From contig CANFOZ010000012.1 of the NCBI GenBank assembly GCA_947448795.1, forward strand, positions 1 through 48,498: a DNA stretch of 48,498 nt. The letters run 5' to 3'. This DNA comes from Bacteroidota bacterium (GTDB lineage: Bacteria > Bacteroidota > Bacteroidia > AKYH767-A > JAHEYN01). The notes beneath the pieces were generated by a model, which was not told the DNA's origin, ran no database searches, and saw only the letters and a program-made list of their open reading frames with translations. Positions 24,286-32,500 of this stretch are shown here, piece by piece. The position numbers and the translations under genes are program-made. Position 1 is the stretch's first letter, and each line of letters begins with the position of its first letter.

Positions 24286-24372
24286 TATAAAAGAGGATAT
24301 ATCAGGCCTTTAGGCTTGAAAATAAGTAAAAAAAAGAGCTTGTTCTGAAGGATTCCCGCTAGGCGGGTTGAA

Positions 24373-24912
24373 TCAACCGCCACCTTTCTTCTGAGGAATC
24401 GCAGAGCGTGAGCCACTAGCACCGTGTGTATTCACGCGACCACTTTCTTTAGAGGCGTGCTTCTTCGGTTTATCGCCAGGCATCGGCATAGCTGCTTTCA
24501 GATCGGCAGCAGGCGAATTATCGTCGTCTTTCTTCTCCGCCCAAACATCATCATTAGTAATGAGGATATTGAACCAGCTGAACATCTTCTTAATATCTGA
24601 ATCGTGAACACGATCCTGATCATAATCTGGAAGTACGCTTTTGAAGAGTTTTTTGAGATCGTCGCTAGCTTGTTTAGTATCCACAGAAGCACTTATAGCT
24701 GCTTTCATGTTCACAAAAACCTCCTCAAGCATGATGTCTTTCTCGGTAGTAAAAACGCTGATATTATCAAGCGAGTTGATGCGTTGATTAGCAGAAATCA
24801 TGGACCGCTTTTTGTCGAGCATGCTCTCTACAATTACACCAGTCCTTGAATGGGAGATAATTCGGTACAGGCCCGGTGAGCCTGAAATAGAAATAATCGT
24901 TCTTAAATCCAT
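24373..24912 (-). CDS. DUF5606 domain protein
   Basis: A 179-residue soluble protein. The N-terminal half (about 1-60, DLRTIISISGSPGLYRIISH followed by a VESMLDKKR segment) is the DUF5606 signature, a Bacteroidota family without known function. A helical middle (residues 60-115) and a Lys/Ser/Gly-rich disordered tail ending QKKGGG follow. The promoter has both boxes (24929-24958). It is probably first in a transcript with the M3 peptidase gene. Confidence 0.88.
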   Translation of the reverse strand: MDLRTIISISGSPGLYRIISHSRTGVIVESMLDKKRSMISANQRINSLDNISVFTTEKDIMLEEVFVNMKAAISASVDTKQASDDLKKLFKSVLPDYDQDRVHDSDIKKMFSWFNILITNDDVWAEKKDDDNSPAADLKAAMPMPGDKPKKHASKESGRVNTHGASGSRSAIPQKKGGG

Positions 24913-24928
24913 AGGAATAATTTTTTTT

Positions 24929-24958
24929 CAAAGTTAATGAATTGCATTCACATCTCAA
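24929..24958 (-). promoter_or_regulatory. DUF5606 promoter (-33 and -7 boxes)
   Basis: On the minus strand TTG (24958-24956) is followed after 19 bases by TAACTTTG (24936-24929), a textbook Bacteroidota promoter. It lies 17 bases before the ATG at 24912. Confidence 0.75.
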
Positions 24959-25045
24959 GAAAGGACGATAAATTGCTTTCTACGATCAATTTCTAAATTT
25001 TTTGAATTCTTTGCCGCGCATTGCAGTGCAGAAATAATAATTATG

Positions 25046-25053
25046 TATTTTTG
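25046..25053 (+). promoter_or_regulatory. -7 promoter box of the siaB-like gene
   Basis: TATTTTTG lies 28 bases before the ATG at 25082. TTG at 25021-25023 lies 22 bases upstream, slightly far for a -33 box. Confidence 0.5.
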
Positions 25054-25081
25054 CTAAGACTAAAAAAAACAACAGTTGGCC

Positions 25082-25645
25082 ATGGTTGATCTTTACGATT
25101 TCTACAATTTAATGGACAGGCATAATATTATGCTGTCCTTTAAAGGCGAAGTCTCTTCCGATCTGCTTTCCTCTATTTTGCAAATAACAGAGTCGAAGCT
25201 CGAGCGTTTAAATGAGGAGCCGCGGCTTAAGAAGAAGGTTTACAATGTCTTGGTTGAATGTCTTCAAAACTTATATCACCATATAGATGAAGCCCATCCA
25301 GATATAGATGCAAAATCGCTCGCGGGTAATCCAATCGAGATGCGATCGGCTTTGATGATGATTGGCAGGAGCGAAGATGGTTACACCATTATGACGGGCA
25401 ATCACATTGAGGAAGTGAATATTGCCAAGCTTCGCAATCGTTTGGATCAGATTAACGCCATGACGAAGGAGGAATTGAAGTTGCATTACCAAGAGGTGCT
25501 GAACAACGATGAATATTCATCCAAAGGTGGTGGCGGTTTGGGAATGATCGATATTGCTCGCAAATCTGGTCATAAGATCAATTACTTTTTTCAGCCAGTA
25601 AACGACCGTCTGTCGTTTTTCTGTTTGCTTATTAAAATATCGTAG
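25082..25645 (+). CDS. SiaB-family protein kinase
   Basis: A 187-residue kinase with a GHKL-type ATP-binding fold, no sensor domain and no membrane segment. The N-box is VLVECLQNLYHHIDE (about residues 55-70) and the glycine-rich lid is KGGGGLGMIDIARKSG (about 147-162). In Pseudomonas, SiaB phosphorylates SiaC to switch it off. The DUF1987/SiaC gene follows after 34 bases on the same strand, as expected for kinase and substrate. I take the ATG at 25082; a TTG two codons upstream is the alternative. The missing partner is a diguanylate cyclase, so the controlled output here is unknown. Confidence 0.88.
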   Translation: MVDLYDFYNLMDRHNIMLSFKGEVSSDLLSSILQITESKLERLNEEPRLKKKVYNVLVECLQNLYHHIDEAHPDIDAKSLAGNPIEMRSALMMIGRSEDGYTIMTGNHIEEVNIAKLRNRLDQINAMTKEELKLHYQEVLNNDEYSSKGGGGLGMIDIARKSGHKINYFFQPVNDRLSFFCLLIKIS

Positions 25646-25679
25646 TGAATTTGTTTGTCAATATTAATAAAAAGAAATA

Positions 25680-26045
25680 ATGAAAATAGAAGCTAGTCCA
25701 AAAACACCTAGTGTCATGTTCGATGGAGAGCAGGCCTTACTTGTTATCAAAGGTCGTTCGATTCCAGAAAACTCAGTCGAGTTTTATCGTCCGATTATGG
25801 AATGGCTAGATCAATATGCTGCCAAACCTTCAACGAAAACCAATGTGAATATTCAATTGGAGTATTTCAACACGAGCTCTAGCAAATGTATTTTAGACAT
25901 TTTTAAACGTCTCGAAAGCATTCATAAATCGGGTAACGAGATTGTTATCAACTGGTTTTTTGAAGAGGATGATGAGGATATGCAAGAGGCGGGTGAGGAT
26001 TACCAGGCGATCATTCAGATTCCATTTAAGATGCAGATGATTTAG
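25680..26045 (+). CDS. SiaC-like regulatory phosphoprotein (DUF1987)
   Basis: A 121-residue single-domain protein. The motif LEYFNTSSSKCILDIFKRLE (about residues 60-79) is the family hallmark and contains the Thr/Ser cluster that is phosphorylated in SiaC. The fold recalls anti-sigma-factor antagonists. An acidic stretch, EEDDEDMQEAGED, precedes the C-terminus. It is cotranscribed with the SiaB-like kinase and ends at a strong bidirectional terminator. By analogy the unphosphorylated form binds and activates an effector; in the Pseudomonas system that is SiaD, which has no counterpart in this window. Confidence 0.9.
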   Translation: MKIEASPKTPSVMFDGEQALLVIKGRSIPENSVEFYRPIMEWLDQYAAKPSTKTNVNIQLEYFNTSSSKCILDIFKRLESIHKSGNEIVINWFFEEDDEDMQEAGEDYQAIIQIPFKMQMI

Positions 26046-26060
26046 TCTTTCAACACCTAT

Positions 26061-26100
26061 AAAAGAAAAGGGCTTTCGTTATCGAAAGCCCTTTTCTTTT
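26061..26100. terminator. Bidirectional terminator
   Basis: A perfect 18-bp stem (26061-26078 with 26083-26100; core AAGGGCTTTCG/CGAAAGCCCTT) with a TTAT loop and A/T tracts on both sides. It serves the SiaC-like gene and the convergent ABC transporter gene. Confidence 0.95.
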
Positions 26101-26101
26101 G

Positions 26102-29100
26102 CTACTTTTTCGATCTCTGTAATCGACCGAAGAGTCCGATGAAGAGGTCAGGAAGCATTCGAAAGAATTCGAAGTACAGCGTGAAATACAGGATCAGACT
26201 TAGGCACCAAACAATCGCCATGTTAAGCGCGAAGGTGTTAAAGAAGAGTCCCATGAATTGTTTTCGAGGCGCATAGAAATGCGCTCTGAAATCGAAGAAG
26301 TTTGTGTACGACGGATCCATAAAAACCGGATTGGTTTTTTGAATCAAAGAACCATCGACTTCTTTGATGCGGATTATTTCTTTGGTGTTCTTGACAAGAT
26401 CATTTAAAGATTCGTTCTCGTTTTCATTTTTTAATTTTTCGAATTCCGCTTCCTTTTCAGGTGTGTTTGTAAAAGCGGTTACTTTTAAATCAACGAGGTC
26501 GTTTTGTTTATTGTAAATCCGAATATAGGTCTGTTGCAATCGATCAAGTAAAATGCGTGCCTCCGAAAAGGTTTCAGCGGTGCAAAGTTCGGGCTCTAGT
26601 TGGGCGAGAAACGCATTATCCATTTTTGGAAAGTGCTGCAGTTCCTGTTCCAGTTCAGACTTGATGATTTTTAGTTCGTCGGCTAGTTTATTAGCGTTGC
26701 TTGGATTTTGTTTGTATTCCTCACACATATCAACCTTCTCACGAAGCTTAGGAATCCAATAGGTTTTGCGATAATCCGCTCGCGCCATGGCCTTGTCTTC
26801 GTCGTAAAAGTTTTGTTCGTACGCGTTATTGCTGAATTGCTCCACCGCGATGGCTTCGAATGCCCAACGGCTGGTCATCATATCACCAGTAAATGGAACA
26901 TGTTGATCAGAGGCGATCATCGGGTTGAGTTTGTCAAATTTCACGATAACCCCGCTGAGTAGAAGTTGTGGAATCAGCAGAATCGGGATCAGGATATAAA
27001 TCGTGACTGCTGAATTGAAGGTGGCTGAAATGTTGAGCCCAAGCATATTGGCGAAGCAGGAGGTGGTGAACAGAGCCATCCAATAGGTCAAGTTCATGCC
27101 TTTTATTTCTAAGATGTAATTCCCGACGAGCACAAAGCAGAGGGTTTGGATGGCCGAAATTCCAAAGAGAATGAGCACCTTAGAATAGAGGTAGCTGCTG
27201 CGACTCAGGTTGAGGAACGCTTCGCGTTTTAGGTTTTTGCGATCGCGGATGATTTCTTCGGCACTCACAGTGAGTCCCATGAAAAGGGCCACGATTACAG
27301 ACATGAAGATGTATGCAGGAAGGTTTTCATTTTCACGGAAGATATAAGCAGCACGATCGTCGTTCATATACCTAACCATGAAGGCCAAGATGAAGGCGAG
27401 GAGGGGAGCTTCCAGTGAATTGATCAGCACATACTGTAGATTGCTGAGTTTAGAGAGGATGTCGCGTGTTAAGAAAACAACGAACTGGCTGAATTTGGAT
27501 GGTACATGAAAAGCGCTTTTAGGCAGCGATGCTATTGCACCAAGATGTTTGGCGGAAAATTCAGCAATCCGTTCCTTGAAAAGGGTGTTCCATGCTCTGG
27601 CCGACATGCGTCGCTCACGCGTTGGAACGCCATATTCATCGATAACCTTGGATTCGATGATGTTGAATATCTGCTCTGGATTGACATTGCCACATACTGG
27701 GCATTCGCTTTCTTCGCAGTTGACATGATTAATGACTCTCTTAAAGTAGACAATGCTCTCGACGGGATTGCCAAGATAGATTGGAAATCCGCCGGTGTCG
27801 AGCAGCAGTAATTTGTCGAACATCTTGAAAATATCGGAAGACGGCTGATGAATCACGACAAAGACAAGCTTGCCTTTAAGCGAAAGCTCCTTGAGCAGAT
27901 CCATGATGTTTTCTGAATCTCTGGAAGAAAGTCCTGAAGTAGGTTCATCGACAAAGAGCACGGCCGGTTCACGAATCAGCTCAAGGCCGATGTTCAGACG
28001 TTTGCGTTGACCACCCGAGATCTTTTTGTTTAGTGGACTTCCAACCTTCAGTCCGCGTATCTCAAACAAGCCGATATCGTTGAGGAGCTTGTCGACGCGC
28101 TCTCGAATTTGCTCTTCGCTGAATCCTCCAAAACATAGCTTGGCATTGTAAAAGAGGTTCTCATAAACGCTTAGCTCTTCCATCAACAGGTCGTCTTGGG
28201 AGACATATCCAATAACGCCTTCTAGGCTGTTTTTTTCACGATGAAGATCGACGCCATTGATACGCACATGGCCTTTAGTAGGGGTATCGATTCCGTTTAA
28301 AATATTAAGCAGCGTTGATTTACCGGCACCGCTGGCGCCCATGATACCAATCATCCGCCCAGATTCGCCCGTGAAACTTAAGCTATGAAGTCCTTGGTGG
28401 CCATTCTTGAAAATATATTCGATCGCATCTACCTCATATATAAGGTGGTCGCCGCTGCGGAAATCGTTTAGGCAACTGATGATGTCGGAATAGTATATGG
28501 TATTGATTTTTGAATTGCGAATCGAAGAGCCTGGGGTTAGCACATACACATTACCCGTTTGCATGCCAAGGCCATTCATATATACTTCGCCTTCGCCAAC
28601 ATATTGAATAACGAGCATGTCAACGCTGTTGATACGCAAAACGGTCAAGCGGCCTTGAAGGTGCTCGCATGCAATGTGCTTATCACTCAGTGTTGCATCG
28701 GCATGTGCTGAGATGACAAGCAGGTCCTTCCGATTGTCAAGTACGGTTCGATTTGCGACCAAGGATTTAATACTCTGAAATTCATTATCCGGAATATTAA
28801 AGGTGGAGGCTACTGTTGAAGCGAATTCCAATTCCTGCTCCGAAGCGCTGCTGCCAGCTTGGATAAATTCGAGAATACGAATGAGTACAACAATCTTTTG
28901 TTTCTGTTCGAGCTCGGCGTTAATTTGTGTACAAATGCGCAGCACGCGCACAGAATCTTTTACTGAGGTGCGACGCTCGGAACCTTCGCGTGCTTTTTTC
29001 TTTTCGGGCTGCTCAGCACTAAATTGGTCGAAGAGCACTATATAATCGGGTACGCGCTCTTGACTCAATTGTTGTCTTAGAAAATCAAAAACGACTAATC

Positions 29101-29179
29101 GACCATCGTTAGAAACACCATCGCCTTTGGCAATAATGGCGAACAGTTGCATAAGGGCTTTTAATATCTTCTCGGACAT
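26102..29179 (-). CDS. TerB-like / ABCG-type transporter fusion (ATPase and permease)
   Basis: A 1,025-residue half-transporter. Residues 1-150 are helical and resemble TerB-like domains (MQLFAIIAKGDGVSNDGR, then a second helical repeat). Residues 150-240 are a β-rich region, possibly FHA-like (VYMNGLGMQTGNVYVLTPG). The nucleotide-binding domain has Walker A GASGAGKST (about 280), signature SGGQRKRLN, Walker B VLFVDEPTSGLSS (about 410) and H-loop VVIHQPSSD. A cysteine cluster (CEESECPVCG, about 490) lies before six ABC2-type membrane segments (from about 585). A roughly 210-residue, partly coiled-coil loop (about 760-975) separates the last two membrane segments. Domain order NBD-TMD is that of ABCG exporters. 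Substrate unknown. Confidence 0.88.
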   Translation of the reverse strand: MSEKILKALMQLFAIIAKGDGVSNDGRLVVFDFLRQQLSQERVPDYIVLFDQFSAEQPEKKKAREGSERRTSVKDSVRVLRICTQINAELEQKQKIVVLIRILEFIQAGSSASEQELEFASTVASTFNIPDNEFQSIKSLVANRTVLDNRKDLLVISAHADATLSDKHIACEHLQGRLTVLRINSVDMLVIQYVGEGEVYMNGLGMQTGNVYVLTPGSSIRNSKINTIYYSDIISCLNDFRSGDHLIYEVDAIEYIFKNGHQGLHSLSFTGESGRMIGIMGASGAGKSTLLNILNGIDTPTKGHVRINGVDLHREKNSLEGVIGYVSQDDLLMEELSVYENLFYNAKLCFGGFSEEQIRERVDKLLNDIGLFEIRGLKVGSPLNKKISGGQRKRLNIGLELIREPAVLFVDEPTSGLSSRDSENIMDLLKELSLKGKLVFVVIHQPSSDIFKMFDKLLLLDTGGFPIYLGNPVESIVYFKRVINHVNCEESECPVCGNVNPEQIFNIIESKVIDEYGVPTRERRMSARAWNTLFKERIAEFSAKHLGAIASLPKSAFHVPSKFSQFVVFLTRDILSKLSNLQYVLINSLEAPLLAFILAFMVRYMNDDRAAYIFRENENLPAYIFMSVIVALFMGLTVSAEEIIRDRKNLKREAFLNLSRSSYLYSKVLILFGISAIQTLCFVLVGNYILEIKGMNLTYWMALFTTSCFANMLGLNISATFNSAVTIYILIPILLIPQLLLSGVIVKFDKLNPMIASDQHVPFTGDMMTSRWAFEAIAVEQFSNNAYEQNFYDEDKAMARADYRKTYWIPKLREKVDMCEEYKQNPSNANKLADELKIIKSELEQELQHFPKMDNAFLAQLEPELCTAETFSEARILLDRLQQTYIRIYNKQNDLVDLKVTAFTNTPEKEAEFEKLKNENENESLNDLVKNTKEIIRIKEVDGSLIQKTNPVFMDPSYTNFFDFRAHFYAPRKQFMGLFFNTFALNMAIVWCLSLILYFTLYFEFFRMLPDLFIGLFGRLQRSKK

Positions 29180-29597
29180 AGGTTTTTATATAGGAATGTA
29201 AAGTTACAAAGCAATCCCGTGCCGACAAGTTTATAGTAAAATGAAACGGCTTGATTGCTAAATAAATAAGTGTCGATTAATTTATTGATACACATTTTGG
29301 CATCTGTTGTAGATGTCATAACTGGGTCGTTTTGATGTCAATTAGTGGATAATTATGTTCTTATGGATAGGTTTATTACACGTCTTTGATGTCGGGTGAT
29401 TTATCTTTTTGTTTAAAATTGATTTGTTTTCGATGTTTTTGCCTCCTCTGACTCATTTTTTTATTCTATATCTCCTAAAACCTTACAAAGGGGCTTTTGC
29501 AGGTGAACACATAAAATGCGGGTTCTGAAATCATTGACCTTTGTATCATTGAATTAACCCATTGAACATCAATTCAAAAACCACCACAACCAGCGTC
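29180..29597. other. AT-rich intergenic region between the ABC and giant T9SS genes
   Basis: About 420 bases, divergent, with no supportable gene. GATGTC occurs at 29312, 29334 and 29388; the last two are in identical TTTGATGTC 9-mers. A -7-like box for the plus gene (GACCTTTG, 29536-29543) and a weak one for the minus gene (TAACTTTA, 29200-29207) are present. Confidence 0.6.
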
Positions 29598-32500
29598 ATG
29601 AAAACCAAACCACAAACCCACAAAACAATCGGCTTGCTGTTACTATGCATGCTTATTTCACTAACTATGTTCGGTTCAACCGTTACATGGAACGGAAGCA
29701 CAAGCAATGCTTGGGGCAACGCACTGAATTGGACAGGAGGTCTGCCAACAGCTGGTGTTGATGTTCTTATTCCAGCTACACCATTAAATGGTGTGTTTCC
29801 TGTGATTTCGACTGAAGTAGCCAATGCTCGTAAAATAACCATCAATACTGGTGCTTCTGTTACCATGAGTGGTGGTACATTGGATATTTACGGCGACCTT
29901 ACCAACGATGGTTCATTTGCTTCTAACAGCGGTACAGTAACCTTTCGTGGAACGAACAAGTTAATCAGTGGATTAAACAGCAGCACTTTTTCTGCCTTAG
30001 TTATAGCCAATGCTGCAACTATTAGTATGAGTAGCAATGTGACGTGTGCATCTTTTACTATTGCATCCGGCGCATCTGCAACAACCTTTTCGCAAAGTGG
30101 CTCAGCAGCTTTCCAGGTGAACGGCACAGCAACGGTTACTCAACCTAGTGGTAATGTCAACAATTCTTGGAATATCAATACGGGTTCTGCAACGGTAACC
30201 GGCAGTCTTGTGATAGGCGGAACAGCCACGGGCACAAATAAGATTGGTCAAGTTAAATTGACAACGGGTACATTAACTGTTCAAGGTAATGTAGTTTATA
30301 ATTCGCCTGCTGGAGTTAATAATGCGATCCTTGATATGAGCGCTGGAGCAAGCGTTTTGAATCTTGCAGGCAACATGGTGATGGCTAACACGTCTGGAAA
30401 ATTGGTTTCAGGAAATACAAGCCAAGTAAAATACACTGGCAATGCGGCACAAATTATTACCTTAGGTAGCGGTATCGTTTACAACGATATTTATACATTA
30501 AACACGAGTGTGTCTGGCATTACGCTTGGAGCTGCAATGAATTCTTGGAATTGTTTAGGCAATTTGCGCATACAATCGGGTAGCTTCTCAAACGGGGGTT
30601 TTACCATGGCTGGAAATTCTTCAAAAATATTTGAACTTTTAAACACCTGTACTTTTCATTCTACCGGCAACGCTGGCTTCGTAACGGGCTTTGGCACAAA
30701 GACAATCGGATCAACTAGCACTGTAGTATATGAGGGAAGCAACCAAACAATTGGCGCTGAAAATTATGGCCACCTTAGTATAGCTGGTTCAGGTACCAAG
30801 ACTTTCGCAGGTGCTACTGTGGTAAACGGAAATTTTATTTCTTCAGGCACTGCGCTTGCTTCGGCATCATCCAGTGTATCTTTTAATGGCAACTTGACTA
30901 TCGGTGTTGGATCAACATTCAATGCTAACGCGGCTATACTTACTCTTAAAGGAAACTTCAGCAACAACGGCACATTCAGTGCAGGAACAAGTACTGTTGT
31001 TTTTTCAGGTGCAACAGCGCAAACGATTTCTGGTGCTAGCACGTTTAAAAATTGCACCATCAACAATACGAATGGAATTGCAATAAATAGCACAACGACT
31101 ATCAACGGCGTGCTTTCTTTTATTACTGGAAAAATCAGCACAGGAAGCCAAATCGTTTACATGACTTCGAGCAGTTCGGTAAGCGGCGCGTCAGCATCTA
31201 CAGGATACGTTTATGGCAATCTTAAAAAAGATCTTGCTGCTAACGCAACATCTCTCAAATTTGAAATTGGCGATGCTACTGTTTATGCACCATTGAATTA
31301 TGCCTCCATGTTTGTTACCTCAGCTGGCACAGTCACGGCATTCACAACAGCAGGTGATCATGCAAACTTAGCTAGCTCCTCTTTTGTGGCCAGCCGCACG
31401 GTCAATCGTACTTGGACATTGAGTGCTTCCAGTGCCGCAGTTTCATCGGCTTCGGTAACGGCTCAATTTGCTACAAGCGACTGCGATGCGGGTATCAACA
31501 CAGCGTTCAATGAAATCGCTCTCTGGAACGGAACAGCGTGGACCTACCCAACAGCAGGTATTCGCACAACAACATCATCAGAAGCTACAGGCATCAACGG
31601 TTTTTCAACTATTCAGATTGCTGAGCGTTATGTTACTCCTGTGCTTTCTTCCATTACTCCAGCTATTGGAAATCGCTTACAAACTATGAATGTAAGCTTT
31701 TCAGGATCGGGCTTTGCTACGGGTGTAAGTGCAGTTAATGTAGGTTCTGGAATCACTGTTAATAGCACCACGATAAATTCTACAACCTCTATCACCGCTA
31801 ACATAACTATTGCTTCGAATGCATCAACTGGTTCGCGCAATTTCACTGTTTCAAATCCAGCTGGCGTAACTTCTGCTGCAAAAATATTTACGATAAACAA
31901 TCCTGTTCCTGTATTGACGCAAGCCAATGTTTCGGTATTAAACCGATACGAATCGGCAAATGTGGTTTTACTTGGAAACAATTTTATTGCGGGGGTAACC
32001 ACCCTTAGTTTCGGTGCTGGTGTTGTTGTTAATTCCTTTTCTGTAATAAATGCGACAACTATTCATGCAAACATATCCATTACTGCAAATGCGACAGCCG
32101 GAACGCGTGCGATAACGGCTTTAAATGCTGCTCCAGTTGGCGGCACTTCCAATGCCTTGGCTTTTAATGTAACAGCAATAAAAATCTTTTCTTTGTCAAG
32201 CGGCGCTTGGAATAATGCAGCAAGCTGGCTTCCTGCTTCGGCGCCAACAGCTGGCGAGAGCATCTCAATTCCTGCTAATGCAGTGTGTGTAATTCCTGCT
32301 GGGGTAACAGCAACTGTGGATAGCATGACCGTGAATGGTCACTTGACTATCGAGAATGGTGCTTCTCTTGTGTGTGCCCGTAAATTGATACAATCTGCTT
32401 CAGGTTCTTTAACCGTTTCAGGCGATATGCCAACTTTTTCAAGCAGTTCGTTTAATGGAACCACCGAGTTTAACGGATCTGCTGATCAAGCCATTCCAGC

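Noticed and set aside
24355-24367. CCCGC-TAG-GCGGG hairpin between DUF5606 and the M3 peptidase gene
   Set aside because: Short stem with no adjacent T tract on the relevant strand; the nearest T run is about 20 bases away.
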